This document shows, piece by piece, positions 33,528 to 41,170 of a stretch of 42,642 nt of DNA. The notes under the pieces are model-generated. The model ran no database searches, was not told the DNA's origin, and saw only the letters and a list, made by a program, of their open reading frames with translations. Source of the stretch: an uncultured Eggerthellaceae bacterium. Its GTDB lineage: Bacteria; Actinomycetota; Coriobacteriia; Coriobacteriales; Eggerthellaceae. The number at the start of each line of letters is the position of its first letter. Position 1 is the first letter of the stretch. Location of the stretch: positions 1 through 42,642 of the forward strand of contig CAKUFS010000019.1 of the NCBI GenBank assembly GCA_934648845.1, read 5' to 3'. Position numbers and translations under genes: made by a program.

Positions 33528-33941
33528 ATGGGTACCGGAAGCGGCGGAGATGCCGCAATCGGTGGCGGTGGGGTAACCACCACCGCGCTTCGCGGAGGAA
33601 ACAGGCTCGATGACAACATTGCTGATCTCGTTTCTAGGTTCCCCGCTACGCCCAAAGGGTACTTCGGCCAACCCGGCCAGGGACGAAAACACACCCGAAA
33701 CATCGAATCCGACAATCCCGCGCGTACTGCCGCGGAGTTCGCCAGTATAGCGAGCAGAAGCCATGTAAGTGCGATACCAATTGAGGGTAAGGGAATGATT
33801 TATAGGATGAGGGACGGCAGCATTGTCTCCCACAGGTACGTATCCTCCTCGAAAGACGGCTCCCCAGTTGTCGAATTGAAGGTGAAGAATGCTTCTGGGA
33901 TTAAATCCCAGAAGATACACTTCGTTAAGAAGGGAAAGTGA
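33528..33941 (+). CDS. small MGTGSGG-type protein, candidate polymorphic-toxin-like, cassette 2
   Basis: A 137-aa basic protein. The start MGTGSGGDAAIGGGG is Gly-rich like the cassette 1 protein. The C-terminal ~85 residues (HTRNIESDNPARTAAEFASI, GKGMIYRMRDGSIVSHRYVS, SSKDGSPVVELKV, SQKIHFVKKGK) resemble toxin domains found at the C-termini of Rhs/LXG-type polymorphic toxins, as far as I can judge by eye. No secretion signal or large delivery domain is present. Its stop overlaps the next start (TGATG). The toxin call rests on this resemblance and on the cassette layout. Confidence 0.68.
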   Translation: MGTGSGGDAAIGGGGVTTTALRGGNRLDDNIADLVSRFPATPKGYFGQPGQGRKHTRNIESDNPARTAAEFASIASRSHVSAIPIEGKGMIYRMRDGSIVSHRYVSSSKDGSPVVELKVKNASGIKSQKIHFVKKGK

Positions 33942-34522
33942 TGAACATGGAACATGCCAACAAAAGATTCAGCCAATCGGAGGAGTCGCTGCTGAAGCGA
34001 ATGAAGGGTTCGAAGCTGCTCTTCATCGATGCCGTCCTGGCCGCCCCTCCCGACAACAGCTGGAACACAGTGAGGCTGCACTTCGAGGGCTTTGATGTCG
34101 ATATCAACAACTACCTCAATGAAATCGTCGTCGATGAGTTCGGCGCACTGGAAGAATTCGGGCTTTTGTCTATTGTCGAGGCGCCTAAGGACACTCTCGA
34201 TATCCCCGAAGTGGGAACCGATACCACCTCGTTCAAAATCAACGAGGATGTTATTGCCGTTTCCGTTGTAAACGACATTGCAGAGATCTATGGCAATGGA
34301 GAGCTTGTCGCAAAGCTCGAATATCCCCAGGCCATCGCGCTCCGCGCTGAATCGGGCATCATCATGCTTGACAAGGAAGTATGGTTCTCCGAGACGATCG
34401 TTATCAAGCGGGGCGAAAGCATTGACGAGCTCCTGTACGACGAGGCGGTCAACTGGGAAGACGATCCCGAAGAGGATCCCACCACTCATTTTGAGTTCCG
34501 TACCGAAATCCAGCATCTGTAA
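33941..34522 (+). CDS. acidic candidate immunity protein, cassette 2
   Basis: A 193-aa acidic protein with no domain I recognise. It has an N-terminal charged helix (KRFSQSEESLLKRM) and a mixed beta-rich body, and it ends in an Asp/Glu-rich segment (WEDDPEEDPTTHFEF). Immunity proteins are typically acidic and directly downstream of their toxin. The ATG at 33941 is chosen for AAGGG 6 nt upstream and its one-base overlap with the previous stop; the ATG at 33947 is possible. It is unrelated in sequence to the 81-aa partner in cassette 1. Confidence 0.68.
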   Translation: MNMEHANKRFSQSEESLLKRMKGSKLLFIDAVLAAPPDNSWNTVRLHFEGFDVDINNYLNEIVVDEFGALEEFGLLSIVEAPKDTLDIPEVGTDTTSFKINEDVIAVSVVNDIAEIYGNGELVAKLEYPQAIALRAESGIIMLDKEVWFSETIVIKRGESIDELLYDEAVNWEDDPEEDPTTHFEFRTEIQHL

Positions 34523-34531
34523 GCTCTAAAG

Positions 34532-34568
34532 CCGCCCTTGCTGGGATAAGCTGTCCCGGCAAGGGCGG
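34532..34568. terminator. terminator after cassette 2
   Basis: Fifteen-bp stem CCGCCCTTGCTGGGA/TCCCGGCAAGGGCGG with one wobble pair. It may also serve the convergent symporter gene. Confidence 0.8.
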
Positions 34569-34704
34569 ATTATCTCGGAGCCTGCGACCAAGCTGCCCTT
34601 TTGGGTTAAATCGAGTCGGCCGAACAAAAAGGCGTGTTCACCGTGCTGTTGGGGCCGCCTGGTATGGTTCGTCGCCAGCTGCCGTGCTGTCCCCTCCGCA
34701 ACGC

Positions 34705-36345
34705 TTACTTCCGCGTGCCGCTTACGGCATCGGCGGACGTGACCTCGGCCGGCAGGGGAGCGGCGGGTGCGCCCTCAATGCTCTTTGCAAATTCGCGGTC
34801 GGTGCCCGAAGTGCCTGTTGGCGGGTTGATTTCGAACGGCTCGGCCTTCGTGAAAACACTCACAAGTGGCACAATAACGATTGATGCCATCATGGCAAAC
34901 GCGCCGCAGTTCAGTCCGTTCGCGAACACCCACGACACAACGGGAATGCCGGCAACCGCGCTCTGCAGCGCAGGCGTAAGACCCGCCAAGCCAATCAGCA
35001 TGTTGCCCGTGGTCAGCACAATGGCGAAAATGAAGCTGGTCCACACCGACGCTTTCGACACTTTTCCGCTGTAAAGGCCCCACAGGTACGGGCCAATGAA
35101 TGCGCCGGAAAGCGCGCCCCACGAAATGCCCATGAGTTGGGCGATCCAGGTAATCGTGGAGTGGTATTGCACCAGCGCGATGCCGGCAGAAATAGCGATG
35201 AACACCACAATGAACGCGCGCATGTAACGAATACGGCGCTTTTCGTCCATGCTTTTCACGATGTTGCCCTCGATAAGATCCAGGGTCAGCGTGGACGAGC
35301 TGTTGAGCACCAAGCCCGCCAGCGTGGACATGGACGCGGACAAAACCAGTACGATGACCAGGCCAATCAGCAACTCGGGCAGGGTGGACAGCATGGTGGG
35401 AACAATCGAGTCGAACACGGGCGTTCCCGCGGCGGTGTAGTCAATCTGGTCGCCGTAGAGGCGTCCGAAGCCGCCCAGGAAGTAGCAGCCGCCCGACACA
35501 ATAATGGCGAACAGCGTGGAAATGATGGCGCCTTGCTTGATTGCGGGGCCGTCTTTAATGGCGTAGAACTTCTGCACCATTTGCGGCAGGCCCCACGTGC
35601 CCAGCGACGTCAAAATGACCACGCCCAAAAGGTTTGCCGGGTCGGGTCCGAACATGCTGGTGAACACGCCCTGGAAACCGCTTCCGTCGCTGACCTGGGA
35701 AAGAGTTGTCATAGCTTCCATGAAACCGCCATTTGCGTTCATCACGGCGAAGATAACGGCCGTGATACCGACAAGCATGACAATGCCCTGTAAAAAGTCG
35801 TTCACCACAGTGGCCATGTAGCCGCCGACCACCACATAAACGCAGGTGATAACCGCCATCGCAATAACGCACGCCTCGTAGGGCAGTCCGAATGCCATGC
35901 CAAACAAACGCGACAGTCCGTTGTAGACCGATGCGGTGTAGGGGATCAAGAAGACGAAGATGATGGCCGCCGCGGCAATGCGCAGCGCGCGGGAGTTATA
36001 GCGCTTGCCGAAAAATTCCGGCATGGTGGTGGCGCCAATGCGGTGCGTCATCTTGCGCGTGCGCGGACCCAACACCCACCAGGCAATGAGCGAGCCCAAA
36101 ACGGCGTTACCCAGGCCGGCCCAGAATGCCGCCAAACCATATTTCCAGCCGAACTGACCTGCGTATCCCACAAAAACAACGGCGCTGAAGTAGCTGGTGC
36201 CAAAAGCGAAAGCGCTCATCCATGCGCCTACGTTTCTGCCGCCAAGAACAAAGCCGTCAACGCCGTTGGCGTACTTGCGGCAGTAAATGCCCACGCCTAT
36301 GGCCACGCCGAAGAAGATGACGACCAAACATATCTTTGCAATCAC
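34705..36345 (-). CDS. sodium:solute symporter (SSS family)
   Basis: A 546-aa membrane protein with about 13 predicted helices. Family landmarks are GGRNVGAWMSAFAFGTSYFS near the N-terminus, ATTMPEFFGKRY, TVVNDFLQGIVMLVGI and LVLSASMSTLAGLVLNSSST. SSS proteins use the sodium gradient to import proline, pantothenate, sugars, sialic acid or carboxylates; the substrate cannot be told here. The GTG at 36345 is chosen because AAAGGA lies just upstream and homology starts there, although the frame is open to 36921. The C-terminal tail after the last helix is long and Pro/Ala-rich. A leader ORF and terminator lie about 220 bp upstream. Confidence 0.85.
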   Translation of the reverse strand: MIAKICLVVIFFGVAIGVGIYCRKYANGVDGFVLGGRNVGAWMSAFAFGTSYFSAVVFVGYAGQFGWKYGLAAFWAGLGNAVLGSLIAWWVLGPRTRKMTHRIGATTMPEFFGKRYNSRALRIAAAAIIFVFLIPYTASVYNGLSRLFGMAFGLPYEACVIAMAVITCVYVVVGGYMATVVNDFLQGIVMLVGITAVIFAVMNANGGFMEAMTTLSQVSDGSGFQGVFTSMFGPDPANLLGVVILTSLGTWGLPQMVQKFYAIKDGPAIKQGAIISTLFAIIVSGGCYFLGGFGRLYGDQIDYTAAGTPVFDSIVPTMLSTLPELLIGLVIVLVLSASMSTLAGLVLNSSSTLTLDLIEGNIVKSMDEKRRIRYMRAFIVVFIAISAGIALVQYHSTITWIAQLMGISWGALSGAFIGPYLWGLYSGKVSKASVWTSFIFAIVLTTGNMLIGLAGLTPALQSAVAGIPVVSWVFANGLNCGAFAMMASIVIVPLVSVFTKAEPFEINPPTGTSGTDREFAKSIEGAPAAPLPAEVTSADAVSGTRK

Positions 36346-36563
36346 AATGGATCCTTTCCTTTTGTTGGAGTGCAGCGCTGCTGCGCCGCGGGTGCTGGGA
36401 TTCGCGCTGCTGCTTCCTGCGCCGCCTTCGTCGAATTGCTCAAGTGCGGCATGCGTTCTTCGGAAAAGACACGCTAGCGCGAAGCCTGTAGGCTGAATCC
36501 GAAACGAAAACAGCTTTCTATCAGGCAAAAGAAGACAATGCACGCGGGAGTGGGGACATAAAA
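36346..36563 (-). other. leader region of the symporter gene
   Basis: No firm gene. A 36-codon minus-strand frame (MPHLSNSTKAAQEAAARIPA) runs into the symporter start and overlaps it, so it could couple translation, but it lacks a clear ribosome site. Confidence 0.3.
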
Positions 36564-36592
36564 AATAGCACCGGAAAAACCCGCGTGCTATT
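36564..36592 (-). terminator. terminator of a short leader transcript
   Basis: Eight-bp stem AATAGCAC/GTGCTATT followed on the minus strand by six T. It begins within the stop codon of the small ORF. Confidence 0.8.
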
Positions 36593-36758
36593 AATATCGA
36601 AAATACAAATAGGATAACGATGCTGCTGCCTGACACTGCTCGGCCCAGCGAGCGCGCATAACGGCACCGGCGGCTTCGGAACACTGCTCCGCGCGGCGGG
36701 CGCATGTGATAGCGCCAGCGGCTTCTCCTGCAGTGATATGTGAAGCGAAATTGAACAT
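36591..36758 (-). CDS. small ORF with an internal 16-residue repeat
   Basis: A 55-codon frame starting MFNFASHITAG. It contains two near-copies of a 16-residue unit (EAAGAITCARRAEQCS, then EAAGAVMRARWAEQCQ) and ends SYLYFRY. The stop is immediately followed by an intrinsic terminator. The ribosome site is weak. It lies in the leader of the symporter gene on the same strand, so it may be a regulatory leader peptide or a small independent transcript. No similarity to known proteins is recognised. Confidence 0.45.
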   Translation of the reverse strand: MFNFASHITAGEAAGAITCARRAEQCSEAAGAVMRARWAEQCQAAASLSYLYFRY

Positions 36759-36919
36759 GGACGCACCATATCATACTTTTTGGCTCTGAAAAGAGGATGT
36801 AACAAAGTTTTTCGCCAAGGTGCGCGATTCTTGGCGAAAGGCGAGCGGGAAGTTGGTAAGATGAAAACCGTATAAGAGCAGGTGAATCAGGGGAAGCCGA
36901 ATTGCTGGGAGGTCGTATC

Positions 36920-37663
36920 ATGACTTTTTCGCCGCGAGAAATTACATATCAGAATGTTTCGCTTTACATCAATGAACATAGCAGCGTGCGCGTGAGTAGT
37001 GGCGCATGCGTGAGTGGTGGCGTGCATGACAAGGGCGCACGTTGCGATGATGCAGCGCAGGGCATGCCGTGCGTTGTTTACGTTGATCCATTTCATGTCG
37101 AAGGGGCGCCGCATGATGCGTCGCTTGTGTTGGTGACGCACAGCCATTACGACCACCTTGATCCTGCGAGCTTAAACGCGGTTGCGAAGGCTGATACGTG
37201 GTTCGCGGCTCCAGCGGATACCGTGGGTGACATGGTGGCTGCAGGCGTTCCCGCGAATCGCATTGTTTCCGTTACGCCTGGTGAAAGCTACGAAATTGTA
37301 GGATTTCCCGTTCAAACGGTTGCGGCATACAACATGAACAAGCAGTTTCATCCGCATGCGAACCAGTGGGTCGGCTACGTGGTGGAGCTTGCGGGTGCGC
37401 GCGTGTACGTGTGCGGCGACACCGATAACACGCCCGAGGCCCGTGCGGTGGAGTGCGACGTTGTGTGCGTTCCTGCAGGTGGCACGTACACCACCACGGC
37501 GCAAGAAGCGGCGGAGCTTGTAGCGGGAATGAATCCTGCGCCGAAGCTGGCAATCCCCGAACATTACGGGACGGTTGCGGGCGACGCCGATTGCGGCGAG
37601 CAGTTTGCGGCAACGCTAAAGTCCCTGGTGGGAGATGCGATTCGCGTGGAGCTGCCGTATTAG
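36920..37663 (+). CDS. metallo-beta-lactamase-fold hydrolase (UlaG-like)
   Basis: A 247-aa protein with the metal motif THSHYDHLDP, a later GDTDNT (metal Asp) and IPEHYGT near the C-terminus, matching the MBL-fold group around UlaG and YtkL-like hydrolases. Such proteins use one or two metal ions to hydrolyse phosphoesters or lactones; substrate unknown. A stretch with VSSGACVSGGVHDKGARCDD near residues 25-50 looks like an inserted loop. The ATG at 36920 follows GGGAGG; the TTG at 36902 is upstream of that site. Monocistronic and convergent with galE. Confidence 0.82.
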   Translation: MTFSPREITYQNVSLYINEHSSVRVSSGACVSGGVHDKGARCDDAAQGMPCVVYVDPFHVEGAPHDASLVLVTHSHYDHLDPASLNAVAKADTWFAAPADTVGDMVAAGVPANRIVSVTPGESYEIVGFPVQTVAAYNMNKQFHPHANQWVGYVVELAGARVYVCGDTDNTPEARAVECDVVCVPAGGTYTTTAQEAAELVAGMNPAPKLAIPEHYGTVAGDADCGEQFAATLKSLVGDAIRVELPY

Positions 37664-37741
37664 GTTGTGGGGCGGCGCTGTACCTGCGCGCCGCGCGGTC
37701 CTCGAGCTTCTTGGCTCAGCCTCTGAAACCCAAAGCAACAA

Positions 37742-37774
37742 AACGGCGGCGCACCAACCCGATGCACCGCCGTT
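37742..37774 (-). terminator. terminator of galE
   Basis: Stem AACGGCGG/CCGCCGTT with inner GCA/TGC pairs; TTTTG follows on the minus strand. Confidence 0.7.
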
Positions 37775-37819
37775 CTTGTCTCGCTCGTAAACCTGCGCGT
37801 CTCGCGCCCGCCTCGCGCT

Positions 37820-38956
37820 TTACGCTTCTGCGCCGCGATATCCGTCGGGGTTCATGCTCTGCCAACGCCAGCTGTCGGCGCACATGCGCTCCAAGTCGTA
37901 TTCGGCAACCCAGCCCATCTCTTCGCGCGCTTTGTCGCAAGCGGCATAGCACGTAGCAATATCGCCCTCGCGACGAGGCATTATCTCGTACGGGATGGTC
38001 TTTCCGCAGGCTTTTTCGTACGCGTGGATGATGTCAAGCACGCTTGAGCCCTTGCCAGTGCCCAGGTTGAAGATGCCCACACCACGGCGGCTTCCGTCTG
38101 CGGCGGCTTCGCCTGCAATAGAACCCAGGCCCAGCGGCTCGCCGGTGCCCACTTCGCCCGCCATCCACTTGAGCGCCGCCACGTGGCCACGCGCCAGGTC
38201 AACAACGTGAATGTAGTCGCGCACGCCCGTGCCATCGGGGGTGGGGTAGTCGTTGCCGAACACGCCCACGCGCTGCAGCTTGCCCACGGCCACCTGGGCA
38301 ACGTAAGGCACCAGGTTGTTGGGAATGCCCTTGGGGTCTTCGCCGATCAGGCCGCTTTCGTGCGCGCCAATGGGGTTGAAGTAGCGCAGCAGCACCACAT
38401 TCCATTCGTTGTCGCCAAGGTAGAGGTCGGTCAAAATGCGTTCAAGCATGGTTTTCGTTTGGCCGTAGGGGTTCGTCGCCTCGTGCTTGGGGCAGTTTTC
38501 GGTGATGGGCACGAATTCGGGCTCGCCATAAACGGTGGCGCTTGAGCTGAAGATGATGTTCTTCACGCCGTGTTCGCGCGCAACGTCGCACAGCACCAGC
38601 GTGCCGGTCAGGTTGTTCCAGTAATACTCGAGCGGCTTGTGCACGCTTTCGCCGACCGCCTTGAAACCGGCGAAGTGGATAATGGCGTCAATGTCGTTCT
38701 CGGTGAAAATTCGCTCCATCGCTTCGCGGTCAAGAATGGATGCCTTATAGAATTTCAGCTGGTCATCGGGACAATTCGTAATAGTGCGCACGCGATTCAT
38801 GGCAACTTCGCTGGAATTGCTTAAATCGTCGATCACCACCACGTTATACCCGCGGGAAAGCAACTCAACGCAGGTGTGGCTGCCAATGTAACCGGCGCCT
38901 CCCGTGACAAGAATGCAGGTCTGGGACGGATCTTTCGCGAGCGCTTTGTTTGCCAT
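37820..38956 (-). CDS. galE: UDP-glucose 4-epimerase
   Basis: A 378-aa extended short-chain dehydrogenase that interconverts UDP-glucose and UDP-galactose with bound NAD. Motifs are GGAGYIGSHTCVELL (NAD site), the SSSATVYG catalytic Ser/Thr strand, YGQTK (YxxxK), RYFNPIGAHESG and YIHVVDLA. It is longer than E. coli GalE because of an extra loop (EPLGLGSIAGEAAADGSRRG) and an N-terminal extension of about 12 residues. AAAAGGAG lies upstream of the ATG. It is monocistronic and convergent with the MBL-fold gene. It likely supports cell-envelope glycans as well as galactose use. Confidence 0.93.
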   Translation of the reverse strand: MANKALAKDPSQTCILVTGGAGYIGSHTCVELLSRGYNVVVIDDLSNSSEVAMNRVRTITNCPDDQLKFYKASILDREAMERIFTENDIDAIIHFAGFKAVGESVHKPLEYYWNNLTGTLVLCDVAREHGVKNIIFSSSATVYGEPEFVPITENCPKHEATNPYGQTKTMLERILTDLYLGDNEWNVVLLRYFNPIGAHESGLIGEDPKGIPNNLVPYVAQVAVGKLQRVGVFGNDYPTPDGTGVRDYIHVVDLARGHVAALKWMAGEVGTGEPLGLGSIAGEAAADGSRRGVGIFNLGTGKGSSVLDIIHAYEKACGKTIPYEIMPRREGDIATCYAACDKAREEMGWVAEYDLERMCADSWRWQSMNPDGYRGAEA

Positions 38957-39320
38957 GACGAACTCCTTTTCGCAATGCGGGCGGCGCGCCAGGCGGTACG
39001 CTGCTCGGTTTTTGTTTCGTAGGATATGGTAACAGTTTCGCTGGTGCGAATGTCAAGGGCGCGTGAGGCAAATGAAAAAAGCATGAAAGGGGAAGGGGAA
39101 GGCGCAGGAGCGGGCGCGGTTGTTGCGTGCCGCGCTCACGCGGCGGACGACAGGGAGAAGGGAAGGCGCAGGCGAAGGCTGCGCTCCCTTCCGGCTTTTC
39201 AGGTGGTGCCGGTAAGGCTGAGCAGTGGAAAGGCGAAAGTACGTTGGGAAAGAGCGGGCGAAGCTGCACGTTGGGAAAGAGCGAAATTCGAAGATTTCAA
39301 AAAAAGTCGTAAGTTGGATG
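38957..39320. other. intergenic region upstream of galE
   Basis: Purine-rich on the plus strand (GGGGAAGG repeats near 39089) and GC-rich, with no supported gene. It should hold the galE promoter on the minus strand, but no clear consensus was found. Confidence 0.4.
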
Positions 39321-39348
39321 TTGACAATTAGTGGATAAAGTCTAATAT
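39321..39348 (+). promoter_or_regulatory. strong consensus promoter
   Basis: TTGACA (39321-39326), a 16-bp spacer and TAATAT (39343-39348). It faces a 17-bp-stem hairpin and, 490 bp on, the FAD oxidoreductase gene. Confidence 0.65.
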
Positions 39349-39354
39349 AGGTAT

Positions 39355-39415
39355 CGGTCTGAAACACAGAGCAGGTCGCCAATGGTAATCCCCCCATCCC
39401 ATTGGCGACCTGCTC
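39355..39415 (+). ncRNA. possible small RNA with a C-rich hairpin loop
   Basis: Directly downstream of the promoter. GAGCAGGTCGCCAATGG (39369-39385) pairs perfectly with 39399-39415, leaving a 13-nt loop containing CCCCCC that could pair with Shine-Dalgarno sequences. No T tract follows, so the 3' end is unclear; it may instead be a leader structure. Confidence 0.35.
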
Positions 39416-39835
39416 ATGTTATGGGGTCTTTTGCGACTCTTCGCTTTGTAGTCTGGCTTTCGCTCTGAATCTTCCCTTGCTTTATGCCCCGAGGCTCCGC
39501 GTTCTCCTCTGTCTTCCCCCATCTGGACCTTGTGCGCCCTTTTTCTCGTTTTTGAGCCTTCCGCTTTGCCTTTCTTCCAGGGCCTTCTCCCGCCTCGCAT
39601 CCTCGTCCCTGAAGCAACGCCTTCCTCTTCTGCATCTTTCCCCCGCGTTCGTCCGCAACACTCCCTTGATGTGCCGCGCAAAATCGTGAAGGTGCGTATT
39701 CCGTTTGAGTGGTCGAGCGGTGCCTGTTTCTCCTGTATAATTGTCCGAATAGGATAATCGACTGATGTCGGGCGAAGCGAGCGCCTGGCAAGCGAAAGGT
39801 ATGCACCCGCGGGGGGCGGGGGAGAGGAGCCTTGC
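39416..39835. other. pyrimidine-rich leader, no firm gene
   Basis: The plus strand is strongly C/T-biased for about 330 bp. The matching minus strand encodes a very basic 73-codon frame (MQKRKALLQGRGCEAGEGPG) with a GGGGGAAAG site, but its composition is explained by the purine bias. Likely a long untranslated leader. Confidence 0.4.
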
Positions 39836-41158
39836 ATGGATAAAACGGTTGCGATTATCGGGTACGGCACGGCGGCCGTGAATGCGATAATCGCGTTGCG
39901 AACGTCGGGTTTTCGGGGGAGGATCCAAGTGCTTTCCAATACGGAGACGCTTCCGTATAGCCCCATGATGACCTCGGCTTATGCTGCGGGCACGTGCGAA
40001 CGCGAAGGCGTGTTCCCGTGGGATGCGTGCGATTTGGACCGGCTGGATGTCTGTGCTGTTGCGAATGCGCCGGTGACCAGCATTAATGTGGATGCCCACT
40101 CGGTTGTGGCGGGTGGTAACGAGTACGCTTACGATGCGTGTTTGATTGCGTCGGGCGCGCATCCGGTGGCGCCGGCGGTGGTGCAGGACGCATCGGGTGC
40201 GCAGGATGCCTTCGACGGCTTCGATGCCGCAAAGCCGCTGGTTTTGCGCACGCTTGAAGACGCCGAAGCGCTGCATAACGCGTTGGCCAGCGGAGACAAC
40301 GCGCGCGTGTTGGTAAGCGGAACGTCTATGGTCGGTTTGAAGGCCGTTGACGCGTGCCTGGAGCGCGGCGTTGACGTAACGCTTCTGGGTCGTGGCGAGC
40401 ACGTTATGCGCCGCACCGCCTGCGATGAAATCGCCGCAGAGCTTGAAAACTACCTTGCAGAAAAAGGCGTTGACCTGCGTCTTTCGCAAGCAATTGAAGA
40501 GGCGCATCCGGCGGAAAACGGTCAGGTTCTCGTAACATTCTCCAATGGGGATATGGTCGATTACAGTCATGTGCTGTTTGCTCATGGCATTGTGCCCAAT
40601 CTCGATTTTGTTCCTGAAGATGCACTTGACCAGGCTGTTTGTGATTGTTCGAGCGCCAATACGCTTGCCGCGGGCCTTCCTGTGGATGAGTTCATGCGCA
40701 CGCAGCTTCCCGACGTATACGCCGCAGGCGATGTTGCGTGCGTGTTGAATAAGGCTACGGGCCAGCGCGTTGTTGCGGGTTTGTGGAAAGAGGCGTGCGT
40801 GCAGGGCGCTTGTGCCGGTCGCGCCATGGTGGCAGCGCTTCAAGGCAAGCAGCCGGTTAGCGCGGCGCGCTACGACGGCTTCGTCCCCAGCAACTCCATT
40901 ACGGTGGGTGGTGCGGTGGTCCTTTCTGGCGGATCCATGGAGCTTTCCGAGCGTCGCTGGATGGATGTTGGGCGCCGCAACGGCTGCGTGATTGCAACGG
41001 TGCGCGAAGCGGCGAATGGTAGCGTTTCCGCAGATGAAACTGCTAATGCGAAGAATGCGCGCTTGGTGGGTTACAACGTTTTTTCCGACAACGCCGATCC
41101 GGCAACAAGCCTTGCATACGACGAGGCCGCCATGCTGTATCGTCAGATGAATGCATAG
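39836..41158 (+). CDS. FAD/NAD(P)-dependent pyridine nucleotide-disulfide-type oxidoreductase
   Basis: A 440-aa flavoprotein: N-terminal FAD site VAIIGYGTAAVNAIIAL, central NAD(P) site VLVSGTSMVGLKAVDACL, and the second FAD motif PDVYAAGDVACV. It resembles the NADH-dependent rubredoxin/ferredoxin and nitrite-reductase-type reductases and lacks a redox-active CxxC. GGAGAGGAG lies upstream of the ATG. The next gene, 12 bp on, is a Hdr-like Fe-S protein, so the pair probably moves electrons between NAD(P)H and an Fe-S or thiol partner (inference). Confidence 0.83.
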   Translation: MDKTVAIIGYGTAAVNAIIALRTSGFRGRIQVLSNTETLPYSPMMTSAYAAGTCEREGVFPWDACDLDRLDVCAVANAPVTSINVDAHSVVAGGNEYAYDACLIASGAHPVAPAVVQDASGAQDAFDGFDAAKPLVLRTLEDAEALHNALASGDNARVLVSGTSMVGLKAVDACLERGVDVTLLGRGEHVMRRTACDEIAAELENYLAEKGVDLRLSQAIEEAHPAENGQVLVTFSNGDMVDYSHVLFAHGIVPNLDFVPEDALDQAVCDCSSANTLAAGLPVDEFMRTQLPDVYAAGDVACVLNKATGQRVVAGLWKEACVQGACAGRAMVAALQGKQPVSAARYDGFVPSNSITVGGAVVLSGGSMELSERRWMDVGRRNGCVIATVREAANGSVSADETANAKNARLVGYNVFSDNADPATSLAYDEAAMLYRQMNA

Positions 41159-41170
41159 GGGACTGGGATA

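Noticed and set aside
36630..36730. Tandem riboswitch in the symporter leader
   Set aside because: The two similar segments resemble repeated codons more than a known aptamer; no class could be recognised, so only the small ORF and terminator are reported.
39416..39760. Highly basic 73-codon minus-strand gene
   Set aside because: Its Lys/Arg/Glu content is explained by the purine bias of that strand, and it ends inside the hairpin at 39415.
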